This document shows, in pieces, positions 26,802-35,531 of a stretch of 64,000 nucleotides of DNA. A program made the translations under genes and the position numbers. Within the stretch, counting starts at the first letter, position 1. The number at the start of each line of letters is the position of its first letter. Under the pieces are notes generated by a model. It was not told the origin of the DNA. It was given only the letters and a program-made list of their open reading frames with translations, and searched no databases. The stretch is from contig NZ_CP064703.1 in assembly GCF_023101085.1 (NCBI RefSeq), positions 6,448,001 to 6,512,000 of the forward strand, given 5' to 3'. Source of the stretch: Bradyrhizobium sp. 170 (lineage in GTDB: Bacteria; Pseudomonadota; Alphaproteobacteria; Rhizobiales; Xanthobacteraceae).

Positions 26802-27687
26802 CCTGTTCTGTATCCTCCGCCCCCGAAGCAATCACTAATTCCGGTTTGCCCGGCCGCACCGTCGGCACGTTGCGTGGATCGTGATCCGGCGTCGTGGCGG
26901 TGAACGTCTTGCTGCGGCTGACCAGGAAATCGACGATGTGATTGCGCAGCGCGTAGTAGTAGGGATGGCGGTGCAGATCGATGCGGCCGCGGTCCTTTGG
27001 CAGCGGGTTTTCCACGATCTCGGCCAGCACGGCACCGGGACCATTCGTCATCAGAAAAATCTTGTCGGCGAGATAGATCGCCTCATCGACGTCATGGGTG
27101 ATCATGAACGCGGTCTGTCCGGTCTCCAGGCAGATGCGGCGCACCTCGTCCTGCAGCGTGCCGCGCGTCAAGGCGTCCAGCGCCGAGAACGGCTCGTCCA
27201 TCAGCATGATTTTTGGCGTGATCGAGAGCGCACGGGCAATGCCGACGCGCTGCTTCATGCCGCCGGACAGCTCGGACGGCCGCTTGTGCTCGGAGCCGGT
27301 CAGGCCGACGAGGTCGATAAACTTTTGCGCATGCGCCTTCACCCTGGCGCGGTCCCAGTTGCGCCATTTCGAGGTCACGGCATAGGCGACGTTGCCGAGC
27401 ACGGTGCGCCACGGCAAGAGCGCATGGCTCTGAAAGATCACCGCGCGGTCAAGACTCGTGCCTTCGATCGCTTGCCCGTCGACGATGACGGCGCCCTCGC
27501 TCGGCTGGTCGAGCCCGGCCAGAATGTTCAAGACCGTGGTCTTGCCGCAGCCGGAATGGCCGATCACGCAGCCGAACTCGCCGCGATTCATCGAGAGCCA
27601 CAGGTCCTCGAACACCGTGGTCTCTTTGCCGTCCGCGCCGGGATAGCGCCGCGCGATCGCTTCGATGGAAATGAATTTGTCGGTCAT
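26773..27687 (-). CDS. nitrate/cyanate-type ABC transporter, ATP-binding protein
   Basis: 304 aa from the ATG at 27687. Walker A is GHSGCGKTT, the signature is LSGGMKQRVGIARALS, Walker B is KIMLMDEPFSALD, and the H-loop is FMITHDVDEAIYLAD. The sequence resembles the NrtD/CynD/SsuB subgroup that serves nitrate, cyanate, sulfonate or taurine importers. The C-terminal ~20 residues (ASGAEDTEQASWPGLSRP) are encoded by the palindromic repeat downstream and are unlikely to be ancestral. The gene begins 4 bp after the permease stop, so the two are tightly coupled. Position before cynS favours cyanate. Confidence 0.93.
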   Translation of the reverse strand: MTDKFISIEAIARRYPGADGKETTVFEDLWLSMNRGEFGCVIGHSGCGKTTVLNILAGLDQPSEGAVIVDGQAIEGTSLDRAVIFQSHALLPWRTVLGNVAYAVTSKWRNWDRARVKAHAQKFIDLVGLTGSEHKRPSELSGGMKQRVGIARALSITPKIMLMDEPFSALDALTRGTLQDEVRRICLETGQTAFMITHDVDEAIYLADKIFLMTNGPGAVLAEIVENPLPKDRGRIDLHRHPYYYALRNHIVDFLVSRSKTFTATTPDHDPRNVPTVRPGKPELVIASGAEDTEQASWPGLSRP

Positions 27688-27691
27688 GGCG

Positions 27692-28531
27692 CTATTCCGG
27701 GAACGTGACCATGCGCGTGAAACGCGCAAGAATCTGGTCGAGCAGCATGCCGACAATGCCGATCAGGAGGATCGCGATGATGACGTTGGTGATCGAGAGG
27801 TTATTCCACTCGTTCCAGACGAAGTAGCCGATGCCGGTGCCGCCGACCAGCATCTCGGCCGCGACGATGACAAGCCAGGCGATGCCGATCGAAATCCGCA
27901 TGCCGGTCAGGATCGTCGGCGCGGCCGCCGGCAGGATCACGGTGAAGGCGCGCCTGACGGTGCCGACCTCCAGCGTGCGCGCGACGTTGATCCATTCCTT
28001 GCGCACTGCGGCGACGCCAAACGCCGTGTTGAGCAGCATCGGCCAGACCGAGCAGATGAAGATGACAAAAATCGCGGAGATGCTGGAATCCTTGATGGTG
28101 TAGAGCGCCAGCGGCATCCAGGCGAGCGGCGAGATCGGCTTCAGCACCTGGATGAACGGATCGAGTGCCTTGCTGATCAACGGCGACATGCCGATCAGGA
28201 AGCCGAGCGGAATGGCGACGAGCACCGCGAGGAAGTAGCCGAGGCCGACGCGCGCGATGGAATAGCCGAGCTGGATGCCGAGGCCCTTGTCGTTCGGGCC
28301 ATTGTCGTAGAACGGCTGCCTGAGGTGCTCCCACAATTTGGCGCCGACATCGAGCGGACCCGGCATCGCCGACTTGCCGGCGGTCGCGGTCAATCCCATC
28401 AGCTTGGCGTATTCCGGCGTCATGTTGGCGACAGCGCCCGTTCCGCGCGTGGCGAGATGCCAGACGCCGAGGAAGGCCGCGAACAGCACGAGCGAGACGA
28501 CGGCTGCGCGGAAGCGAAGGGAGAAGGTCAT
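27692..28531 (-). CDS. nitrate/cyanate-type ABC transporter, permease
   Basis: 279 aa with about six membrane segments. The cytoplasmic coupling motif of this importer class is visible in the run from VGTVRRAFTVILPAAAPTIL to TGMRISIGIAWLVIVAAEML, which matches the EAA-loop region of NrtB/SsuC permeases (conserved Pro and Gly). The first segment is SLRFRAAVVSLVLFAAFLGV. It lies between the binding-protein gene (166 bp upstream, with a palindromic repeat between) and the ATPase gene (4 bp downstream). It forms the membrane channel of the importer. Confidence 0.93.
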   Translation of the reverse strand: MTFSLRFRAAVVSLVLFAAFLGVWHLATRGTGAVANMTPEYAKLMGLTATAGKSAMPGPLDVGAKLWEHLRQPFYDNGPNDKGLGIQLGYSIARVGLGYFLAVLVAIPLGFLIGMSPLISKALDPFIQVLKPISPLAWMPLALYTIKDSSISAIFVIFICSVWPMLLNTAFGVAAVRKEWINVARTLEVGTVRRAFTVILPAAAPTILTGMRISIGIAWLVIVAAEMLVGGTGIGYFVWNEWNNLSITNVIIAILLIGIVGMLLDQILARFTRMVTFPE

Positions 28532-28551
28532 TGGGGGTAGTCCCTCAGCAT

Positions 28552-28670
28552 GTCGTCCCCGCGAAAGCGGGGACCCATACTCCGCAGCGTTAGTAACGAA
28601 GGAAGGCCTCTGACATCATGCCTAAAAGAGACGACACGGCGTATGGGTCCCGGCCTTCGCCGGGACGACA
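28552..28670. repeat. palindromic dispersed repeat inside the transporter operon
   Basis: The left part GTCGTCCCCGCGAAAGCGGGGACCCATAC is split here as two arms: 28552-28581 pairs with GTATGGGTCCCGGCCTTCGC and the following bases up to 28670. It fills the gap between the binding-protein stop (28698) and the permease start (28531). It may protect the upstream message and lower expression of the membrane genes relative to the binding protein. Confidence 0.8.
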
Positions 28671-28697
28671 GCGGTAATCGTAGTTGCGCCCCTGCCC

Positions 28698-30077
28698 TCA
28701 CGACGCCTTCCTGATCTTGAAGCTGTTGAGATATTCCTCCGGCTTGGCAGGATCGAACGTCTTGCCCATCACCGAAAAACTCTTGGTCGTGGTGGTCGGC
28801 GGCGTCAGCCCGGCCTCCTTCATCAGCTTGGCGGCGTCGGTCGCCAGATAGACCTGCGCAGCGATGCCGGCGTAGTCGATGTCGCCCTTGATCTGCCCCC
28901 AGCGCTTCATCTGGGTCATGATCCAGATGGCAAACGATTGCCACGGGAACGGATCGAAATCGACGCGGTTCGGCTGCTGGACAATGTTGCCCAAACCGTC
29001 GGCGAAAGTGCCAGTGAGAATCTGCTCCAGCACGATCTGCGGCTGGTTGAGATAGTTCGCGGGCGCGATCGCTTCGGCGATCTGCTTGCGATTCTCCGCC
29101 TTGTGCGCGAACGCGGTGGCCTCGATGATCGATTTCAACAGCGCGCCATAGGTGTTCGGCATCGCCGTGATGAACTCCTTGGAGGCCGCGAACGCACAGC
29201 ACGGATGGCCTTCCCAGATGTCCTTGGTCAGGATGTGAATGAAGCCGGCGCCATCAAACACCGCGCGCTGGTTCATCGGATCGGGTCCGAGGAAGCCGTC
29301 GATATTGTCGGCACGCAGATTGGCGACCATTTCCGGCGGCGGCACCGCGCGGATCTGCACATCGACATCAGGGTCGAGGCCGTGCTCGGCGAGATAGTAC
29401 CGCAGCAAATAATTGTGCATCGAATAGTCGAAGGGCACCGCGAACTTGAAACCCTTCCAGCTCTTTGGGTCGCGCTTGTCCTTGTGCTTCATCGCCAGCG
29501 TGATCGCCTGGCCGTTGATGTTCTCGACCGCCGGCATGGTATAGGGAATCGGGTTCGAGCCGGCGCCCATGGTGATGGCGAGCGGCATCGGCGACAGCAT
29601 GTGCGCCGCGTCGTATTCCTTGTTGATGGTCTTGTCGCGAATGACGGCCCAGCCGGCGGTCTTGATGACTTCGACGTTCAGGCCGTTCTTGGCATAGAAC
29701 CCCATCGGCGCCGCCATGATGATCGGGGTGGCGCAGGTGATCGGGATGAAGCCGACCTTGAGGTCTTTCTTCTCGAGCGGGCCGCCCTGCGCGAACACTT
29801 CGGTCGCGGTCTTGAGCGGGAAGAATTGCGACACGGCCGCCACGGCCGTCGCCGCCCCCACCGATTTCAGAAACGCACGCCGCGCGACGTCCTGCGGGAA
29901 CATCGCGCGCATCACGGCGGATGCGACCACGCCCTCGTAGCGTTTTTGCTCGCTCTCGATGGCGGACTGGATCTGCAGCTGGGCGGCCTGATGCTCGGCT
30001 TCGCTGAGATGCTGGCCACAAGAACAGCCACCGGCAAGACGGCGGTTGGAATCGAATGGGTTGTCGAAGGTAGACAT
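28698..30077 (-). CDS. nitrate/cyanate-type ABC transporter, Tat-exported substrate-binding protein
   Basis: 459 aa from the ATG at 30077, chosen for the GGAGGG four bases upstream. A cytoplasmic-type preface of about 75 residues (with CSCGQHLSEAEHQAA) is followed by a twin-arginine signal, ARRAFLKSVGAATAVAAVSQ, and then by the NrtA/CynA fold: LKVGFIPITCATPIIMAAPM, GFYAKNGLNVEVIKTAGW and ADNIDGFLGPDPMNQRAVFD. The binding pocket type is that of nitrate, nitrite, bicarbonate and cyanate binders; operon membership with cynS points to cyanate. It is first in the operon, just downstream of a sigma-54 promoter at 30111-30125. Confidence 0.94.
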   Translation of the reverse strand: MSTFDNPFDSNRRLAGGCSCGQHLSEAEHQAAQLQIQSAIESEQKRYEGVVASAVMRAMFPQDVARRAFLKSVGAATAVAAVSQFFPLKTATEVFAQGGPLEKKDLKVGFIPITCATPIIMAAPMGFYAKNGLNVEVIKTAGWAVIRDKTINKEYDAAHMLSPMPLAITMGAGSNPIPYTMPAVENINGQAITLAMKHKDKRDPKSWKGFKFAVPFDYSMHNYLLRYYLAEHGLDPDVDVQIRAVPPPEMVANLRADNIDGFLGPDPMNQRAVFDGAGFIHILTKDIWEGHPCCAFAASKEFITAMPNTYGALLKSIIEATAFAHKAENRKQIAEAIAPANYLNQPQIVLEQILTGTFADGLGNIVQQPNRVDFDPFPWQSFAIWIMTQMKRWGQIKGDIDYAGIAAQVYLATDAAKLMKEAGLTPPTTTTKSFSVMGKTFDPAKPEEYLNSFKIRKAS

Positions 30078-30110
30078 CAGCCCTCCTGCGCGACGTTGCA
30101 CCCTAATTAA

Positions 30111-30125
30111 GCAAGGCACATGCCA
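30111..30125 (-). promoter_or_regulatory. sigma-54 promoter of the transporter-cynS operon
   Basis: Read on the minus strand the sequence is TGGCATGTGCCTTGC. It has the -24 GG and the -12 GC exactly ten bases apart and matches TGGCAC-N5-TTGC at nearly every conserved base. The predicted transcription start is near 30100, about 20 bp before the start codon at 30077. It needs an AAA+ activator, and one is encoded divergently at 30243. Confidence 0.88.
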
Positions 30126-30182
30126 GCCCCGTATTTGGGCGATGGCGCTGATATCGCGGGAGTTTCGCGCAGGTTGGCGACT

Positions 30183-30232
30183 ACGAAAATTCGTGATACA
30201 CGAAAATTCGTAGTTCGATTACGAGTTTTCGG
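30183..30232. promoter_or_regulatory. three-site enhancer (UAS) for the sigma-54 activator
   Basis: ACGAAAATTCGT occurs exactly at 30183-30194 and 30200-30211, and a reversed variant (ACGAGTTTTCGG; complement CCGAAAACTCGT) at 30221-30232. Each is a dyad CGAA-N2-TTCG or close to it. The centres are 17 and 21 bp apart, close to two helical turns. They lie about 83-132 bp upstream of the predicted sigma-54 start of the operon, the usual enhancer distance. They also overlap the leader of the regulator gene, which suggests autoregulation. Confidence 0.8.
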
Positions 30233-30242
30233 AGTGAGGCAG

Positions 30243-32159
30243 ATGGATCTTGCGCTCGGTTCAACGGCCCCGCCGCAGGACGTCGAACTGCGTGCCGTCG
30301 CGTTCGAGTCCTCAATCGAGCCGACGCTGCTGCTCGATCCCCATGCCGACCTGATCCTCGACGCCAATCCCGCCGCCTGCACCCTGCTTGGCTACGACCG
30401 CGCGCTGTTGCGGCAGACCAAGGTCAGCAGGCTGCATGCAGGCCAACTCCCCGCGCTGATCGTGTTCACACAGGCCGTGCTCGACAAGGGCGCGTTTTGG
30501 ACCAATGCGCTGACGCCGCGCCACGCCACCGGGCAAACGCTCCGGCTCGAATATGCCGGCTCGCTCGTGCCGGGTGATGGCCGCCCGCTGGTGCTGCTCA
30601 CCATGAGCGACCTCGATGCACGCCGCCGTCGCTATGTCGATGCGGCGGCCGAAGACCACATGCGCGGCGGGATCGCGACCTGGCAGCGGGTCGAGCGCGT
30701 GTTTCAGGATATCGAGCGCGAAAACCAGTTGATCCTGCGCGCCGCCGGCGAAGGCATTTACGGCGTCAACGCTGACGGCAAGACCACCTTCGTCAACCCG
30801 GCCGCCGAACGCATGCTGGGCTGGTCGGCCGAGGAACTGGTCGGCAAGGAAATCCACCCGATCGTTCATCACACCCATCATGACGGGCGGCACTATCCCG
30901 ATCATGACTGCCCGATCTACGCGGCGTTTCGCGACGGCGCCGTGCACCAGGTCGAGGGCGAGGTGTTCTGGCGCAAGGACGGCACGCCGGTCTGGGTCGA
31001 ATACACCTCGACACCGATCCGCGACCGCGGCGTGGTGGTCGGCGCGGTCATCGTGTTCCGCGACGTCAGCCAGCGCCGCGAGGCCGATGAAAAACTCCAC
31101 GCCGCGCTCGCCGAGGTCGATCGCCTGCGCGAACGGCTGGAGCTGGAAAACGCCTATTTGCAGGAAGAAATCCGCATCGAGACCAATCCGCGCGGCATTA
31201 TCGGCCAGAGCGAGGCAATCCAGAAGACGCTGCGCCAGGTCAAGCTGGTGGCCCCGACGTCCGCAGCCGTGATGATCACGGGCGAATCCGGCACCGGCAA
31301 GGAACTGATCGCGCGCGCCATCCACGAGGCAAGCAGCCGCCGCGACCGGCCACTGATCCGCGTCAACTGCGCGGCGATCCCGCGCGAGCTGTTCGAGAGC
31401 GAGTTCTTCGGCCACGTCCGCGGCGCCTTCACCGGAGCGATGCGCGACCGCATCGGGCGGTTCGAACTCGCCGATGGCGGCACGCTGTTTCTCGATGAGG
31501 TCGGCGAAATTCCACTGGAGCTGCAAGGCAAGCTGTTGCGGGTGCTACAGGAGGGCAATTTCGAACGGGTCGGCGAAGAGCGCACCCGCGCGGTCGACGT
31601 GCGCCTGATCGCCGCCACCAACCGCGATCTCAAGCAGGAAGTGCAGCGCGGCCGGTTTCGCGAGGACCTCTATTTCCGCCTCAACGTGTTTCCGGTGGAG
31701 TCCGTACCACTGCGCGAGCGGCGCGAGGACATTCCGCTATTGGCGCAGCACTTTTTGACCCGCGAGAGCAAGGCGCTGAAATCCGAGCTTCGGTTGTCGG
31801 AAGGCGATGCGCGCAGGCTTTCGCGCTACGACTGGCCCGGCAACGTCCGCGAACTGCAGAACGTCATCGAACGCGCCGCGATCCTGGCGCAGAATGGCCG
31901 GCTGCGCATCGACCTGCCCGATTCATCCGGCGCTCAGCCCGCGCCCGGCTCGGCGCGCGTGAAGGCCGACGCCCACCCGGCTGTCTTGACCGCATCCGAA
32001 ATGCGCGCCCACGAGCGCGCCAACATTCTCGCCGCGCTTCAGGCCTGCTCTGGCAAGGTGTTCGGCCCCGGCGGTGCCGCTGAAATGCTCGACATCAAGC
32101 CGACCACGCTGGCCTCGCGCATCAAGGCGCTGGGGATTACCCAACGTCCGCCGCGTTAG
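30243..32159 (+). CDS. sigma-54-dependent transcriptional activator with PAS sensor domains
   Basis: 638 aa from the ATG at 30243 (GGAGTGAGG upstream). Domain order: a first PAS-like domain (residues about 15-130), a second PAS domain (about 155-280, with [20 protein letters not shown] and [16 protein letters not shown]), a short coiled coil, an AAA+ sigma-54 interaction domain and a C-terminal Fis helix-turn-helix. Walker A GESGTGKE is near residue 347, GAFTGA near 394 and the Walker B region is [13 protein letters not shown]. The PAS domains, not a receiver, suggest a small-molecule signal. It is divergent from the transporter-cynS operon and the only sigma-54 activator nearby, so it is the probable activator of that operon. 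Confidence 0.93.
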   Translation: MDLALGSTAPPQDVELRAVAFESSIEPTLLLDPHADLILDANPAACTLLGYDRALLRQTKVSRLHAGQLPALIVFTQAVLDKGAFWTNALTPRHATGQTLRLEYAGSLVPGDGRPLVLLTMSDLDARRRRYVDAAAEDHMRGGIATWQRVERVFQDIERENQLILRAAGEGIYGVNADGKTTFVNPAAERMLGWSAEELVGKEIHPIVHHTHHDGRHYPDHDCPIYAAFRDGAVHQVEGEVFWRKDGTPVWVEYTSTPIRDRGVVVGAVIVFRDVSQRREADEKLHAALAEVDRLRERLELENAYLQEEIRIETNPRGIIGQSEAIQKTLRQVKLVAPTSAAVMITGESGTGKELIARAIHEASSRRDRPLIRVNCAAIPRELFESEFFGHVRGAFTGAMRDRIGRFELADGGTLFLDEVGEIPLELQGKLLRVLQEGNFERVGEERTRAVDVRLIAATNRDLKQEVQRGRFREDLYFRLNVFPVESVPLRERREDIPLLAQHFLTRESKALKSELRLSEGDARRLSRYDWPGNVRELQNVIERAAILAQNGRLRIDLPDSSGAQPAPGSARVKADAHPAVLTASEMRAHERANILAALQACSGKVFGPGGAAEMLDIKPTTLASRIKALGITQRPPR

Positions 32160-32782
32160 CGGCGGCCACCGACGGCAAACGGAGAGGCGCCGGGCAGCCC
32201 AAGCGAATTGATGTCGCCCGACTGTTGGACGTAGCCAACCCCTAAGGACAGGCTGAGATTCGACGTCGGCTGAAATTCGATGCCCGCATTCACGCTGGAG
32301 ACGGGTAATGTACCGGACACGTTATCGAATGGGGCGAAAGGGTTGCCGAGGCCGGTATTGTATTTCAAGGTGTCGAAACCGGCATAGACCGTGACGGGCA
32401 ACCCGCCCGCGCCTTTGAAGCTGTAGCCGAACTGCATGCCTTCGCTGTAGAGCGAGCCGAAATTGCCAAACGCATTCTGGTTGATGCCGCTCAAGCCCAT
32501 GCCGTTACGTTGGCTGCCGACAAAAAAGCCGTTCGGAAAATTGTAGCGCGCATAGGAAAAGCCGCCGCTTCGGGCGTCGCTGAAGTCAAAGCTCGGAAAA
32601 TTCCCGTAACTGTTCGGGCTCTCGCTGGCGGCAGGGTCGCCACCGAAGCCCATCGGCCAACCCTGGACCCAATAACCCACAGGGGCGGCTTGGGCGTGTG
32701 CCGTTCGCCCGCCCAAGCAGAGCATCGCCAATACGAGTGCGAGACCCAATCTGCCTGAGAAATTCAACATCCGCGCGATCAC
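32156..32782 (-). CDS. outer-membrane beta-barrel-like protein
   Basis: About 208 aa from a GTG at 32782 (GGGGGA upstream); an ATG at 32770 is the alternative. A signal peptide (LGLALVLAMLCLGGRTAHAQ) precedes a region with alternating aromatic and hydrophobic strands: GGFSYARYNFPNGFFVGSQR, SEGMQFGYSFKGAGGLPVTV and SVNAGIEFQPTSNLSLSLGV. This is the pattern of an outer-membrane barrel. The C-terminus GGRR does not end in Phe, so the barrel may be partial. The stop overlaps the sigma-54 activator stop by 4 bp tail-to-tail. Function unknown. Confidence 0.6.
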   Translation of the reverse strand: MIARMLNFSGRLGLALVLAMLCLGGRTAHAQAAPVGYWVQGWPMGFGGDPAASESPNSYGNFPSFDFSDARSGGFSYARYNFPNGFFVGSQRNGMGLSGINQNAFGNFGSLYSEGMQFGYSFKGAGGLPVTVYAGFDTLKYNTGLGNPFAPFDNVSGTLPVSSVNAGIEFQPTSNLSLSLGVGYVQQSGDINSLGLPGASPFAVGGRR

Positions 32783-33279
32783 CAAGTGTCCCCCCAAAGC
32801 TATACCCTCCGGATGTCCGGAGCGCCAGTGCGGCGCTCAGGATGACAGTGATGGAACAAGCGTGCGCGACGTGCGGTTACAGCGCCGGTCCGGAATTCCG
32901 CCGATGAGACCCAAACCGGAAGGGAATTGTCAAACGTGAGGGGCAGACTGTTGGTACGCGTCAATAATGAATCAGGCGACCGACACCTCGCTGCTGCTTC
33001 GGCTTCCTGCGTGCAACGCGGTCCAAGACCGGATTGCTGGTATGCCGGTAGGCCACGCTCTAGGAGGCAGTCGCCAACGATGTTGCGAGGCTTGATGGTC
33101 GATGGCCGGTCGTTGATGGGGTCCGCAGCCGTGCGTATGTGATTGCTACTCAACAAACGGAGGCGTTTTCAAGTAAACGGGCAACCAAAGGGGCGAGGTA
33201 GAGTTCTATAGGCGATCATGGAGGAATTTGCTCCGACGAAATTGTAACCTGCAACCATCCAACCCATCTGGAGGACACC
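32783..33279. other. gene-free stretch
   Basis: About 500 bp between the barrel-like gene and the secreted protein at 33280. It contains short inverted segments (for example CCGGATGTCCGG near 32810) but no open frame with a ribosome site and no clear terminator. It must hold the promoters of both divergent genes. I see nothing else in it. Confidence 0.5.
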
Positions 33280-33810
33280 ATGAGATATGATCTCAAGTCA
33301 TCGTGCATGTGGGGTTGTGTTGTGCTTGCTTTGGCAGTCCCGGCGGCTGCTGTCCCGGCCGTGGCGGAAGAGTCAGGCCAATGGTTCGGTCGAGCCGTTC
33401 TGGTCACCCTGTCGAGCAAGAGCGTGAAGCTGGAAGACCGGGCTGACCATACGGTGTCGGTCACCGAGTTCGACGGCGCCGTGTTCAATGCCGACGGCAA
33501 GCCCTTCCTCGACAAAGCCCGCTATCAGGTGGTTGATCTAACGGATGCTGGCGCTTCCAGCGGCGGCCACAAGACCTTCACAGAGGCCGATGGATCCAAG
33601 GTCTTTGCCAAGTACGTCCTGAAAGACGCGAAGCCGAAAGAGTTCCGCGGTACCTTCGAGTTCACTGGCGGCACAGGAAAATATGCAGGGATCACGGGCC
33701 GCGGTGAGTACCACGTCGTGCTGGTCAGCGACACGGCCTTGTGGGATGAACTGCGCGGCGAGTACAAGATTCCGGGGCCGACCACGGGGAGCGCCGCGCC
33801 TCCACGGTAA
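33280..33810 (+). CDS. exported hypothetical protein, beta-barrel (calycin/DUF3224-like) fold
   Basis: 176 aa, ATG at 33280 with GGAGGAC upstream. A signal peptide (CVVLALAVPAAAVPAVAEE) is followed by a beta-rich mature protein. The motif FTGGTGKYAGITGRGEY is the type seen in small calycin-like barrels such as DUF3224 and allene-oxide-cyclase-like proteins. EADGSKVFAKYVLKDAKPKE lies before it. It has no cysteine pair in the mature part and no catalytic motif that I recognise. It is a single gene. Confidence 0.7.
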   Translation: MRYDLKSSCMWGCVVLALAVPAAAVPAVAEESGQWFGRAVLVTLSSKSVKLEDRADHTVSVTEFDGAVFNADGKPFLDKARYQVVDLTDAGASSGGHKTFTEADGSKVFAKYVLKDAKPKEFRGTFEFTGGTGKYAGITGRGEYHVVLVSDTALWDELRGEYKIPGPTTGSAAPPR

Positions 33811-34040
33811 ACAGCGGGGCCGGCGAACAGCTCAACGCGGACGATAAGGCGATCTTGATCGACGCAAAGCGTTAGATCGTCATCAGGGAAGAGCGGGCAT
33901 TGGACGGTCGAGTCGCGATGTCAGCGAGTGACTCCGAAACAGACAACGTTCCCCGTAGTTTGCCACCAACGGTAGGTCCAACTATGGTCAACGCCGAAGC
34001 TCGGATGCTGCCGTCAAAGACGCGGGCGAACGAAACTGAC

Positions 34041-34514
34041 ATGGATACATCTTTGATTATTCGTCGCGCGTCGGGCTTGGACCTTCCGCAACTACTCGGA
34101 CTATATCCCCATCTCGATCCAGCCGACCGGATCCCGCCGCTGGATGTCGCTGAACGCCGCTTCGAGGAACTGCAGAAGTATCACGGAAGCGCGATCCTCA
34201 TCGGGGCCGCCGAAGGCGCCATCGTCACCTCCTGCACGCTTATCGTTATTCCGAACCTGACACGTGGCGGACAGCCATATGGATTGATTGAGAACGTTGT
34301 AACGCACGCTGCCTTCCGAGGGCGCGGTTTCGGCAAACAGGTCCTGCAAGCGGCCGTGGCCGAGGCATGGCAGGTCGATTGCTACAAGGTCATGCTGATG
34401 ACGGGATCCAAAAGGCCATCCACGTTGGCGTTCTACACCTCCGCGGGTTTCCAGCAGAACAAGACTGGCTTCCAAATTCGGCGGCTTGCGCCGCGCGCAG
34501 AGTCACCCGACTGA
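34041..34514 (+). CDS. GNAT family N-acetyltransferase
   Basis: 157 aa from the ATG at 34041, where the GNAT fold begins (SLIIRRASGLDLPQLLGLYP); the open frame from 33900 adds 47 residues without domain character. The acetyl-CoA pyrophosphate loop is AAFRGRGFGKQVLQAAV (the R-G-x-G-x-G/A motif), preceded by the strand YGLIENVVTH. YKVMLMTGSKRPSTLAFYTSAGF is the C-terminal motif with the conserved Tyr. The substrate is unknown. The 230 bp before the start contain no other clear gene. Confidence 0.85.
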   Translation: MDTSLIIRRASGLDLPQLLGLYPHLDPADRIPPLDVAERRFEELQKYHGSAILIGAAEGAIVTSCTLIVIPNLTRGGQPYGLIENVVTHAAFRGRGFGKQVLQAAVAEAWQVDCYKVMLMTGSKRPSTLAFYTSAGFQQNKTGFQIRRLAPRAESPD

Positions 34515-34601
34515 ACCAGCCGCGCTGCATGAGGCGGCTTCTGGCCTGACCATGGCTGCAGTCCAATCCGCTAGGATCAGACTGCAACATCCGACGTGTC
34601 G

Positions 34602-35480
34602 TTACGCTGCCTTGGTGGTGAGCTTGACGTCCGTCGGCAGCCCCTCTTCGATCGGCAGCGACGGGTCGCGCGACCATTCGTTCCAGGAGCCGAAATACAT
34701 CCGGACATCCTTCACGCCGGCGTTCTTCAACGCGAGGAACGTGTTCGAGGCCCGCGCGCCCTTGAAGCAGTAGAGATAGACCGGCGTATTCTCTGTGATG
34801 CCGACGGTCGCGCACTCCGCCAGGATCTCGTTCTTGGACTTGAAGCGCGGCCCTTCCGCCGTCGGCTTCATCATGCGGTACCATTCGAGCCAGACGGCGC
34901 CGGGTATGCGTCCCTTGCGCGGGCAGAAATCCTTCCCATACGGCGACGAGCTCTCGCCGATCCACTCGTCGATATCGCGCACGTCGAGCAGCGCGATCGC
35001 GGGCTTGCCGACGGCGGCCAGCATGGTCTTGGCGTCGATTAGGATGTCGCCGGCTTCGGGCAGAACCGAGAACGATGCCTTCACCGGCGACGGCACGTCC
35101 TTCGTCACCGGCAGGCCCGCCGCCGCCCACGCATCGTAGCCGCCATGCAGCACCTTGATCTTGGGATAGCCGAGCATGGTGAGGAGGTAGTAGCCGCGGC
35201 AGGACTGGCCGAAGCCGGAATTCATCGACTGTTCGTAGATGACTGCGGTCTCTTTCCCCGAAAGTCCGGCGTCGCCGAACGCATCGGCGAATTTCGTCTT
35301 TAGTTCCTGCATGCCTTCCGGTGTCGAGGTCGCGAGGTAAGTGAATATTTCATGGACGTTGACGGCGCCCGGGAGATGCCCTGCGCCGTAAGCCTCGGGA
35401 TTGCGGGTGTCGATGACGACACACGGCTCTTGCTTGAGGAATTCCGCGAGTTCGCCGGCAGTAATCAGAACGTCCGTCAT
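34602..35480 (-). CDS. two-domain sulfurtransferase (rhodanese / 3-mercaptopyruvate type)
   Basis: 292 aa, two rhodanese domains. The N-terminal domain (VVIDTRNPEAYGAGHLPGAV, YEQSMNSGFGQSCRGYYLLT) is inactive. The C-terminal one has Asp-Arg blocks (IALLDVRDIDEWIGES) and the active loop YCFKGARASNT with Cys238 as the persulfide-carrying cysteine. The CFKGARA loop differs from the CGSGVTA of mercaptopyruvate and the CRKGVTA of thiosulfate enzymes, so the donor is uncertain. It moves sulfane sulfur to a thiophilic acceptor. It is the last gene of a leftward unit OsmC - acyl-CoA-dehydrogenase-like - sulfurtransferase. Confidence 0.9.
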   Translation of the reverse strand: MTDVLITAGELAEFLKQEPCVVIDTRNPEAYGAGHLPGAVNVHEIFTYLATSTPEGMQELKTKFADAFGDAGLSGKETAVIYEQSMNSGFGQSCRGYYLLTMLGYPKIKVLHGGYDAWAAAGLPVTKDVPSPVKASFSVLPEAGDILIDAKTMLAAVGKPAIALLDVRDIDEWIGESSSPYGKDFCPRKGRIPGAVWLEWYRMMKPTAEGPRFKSKNEILAECATVGITENTPVYLYCFKGARASNTFLALKNAGVKDVRMYFGSWNEWSRDPSLPIEEGLPTDVKLTTKAA

Positions 35481-35531
35481 GGCAGGCCTCTCCTGTTGTG
35501 TGGTTGCTGGTGGGGGTCGGTCGGAAATCCG

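Noticed and set aside
30120..30242. An upstream start for the sigma-54 activator at 30120
   Set aside because: The frame is open, but it would cover the sigma-54 promoter's upstream edge and all three operator repeats, and the ATG at 30243 has a strong ribosome site.
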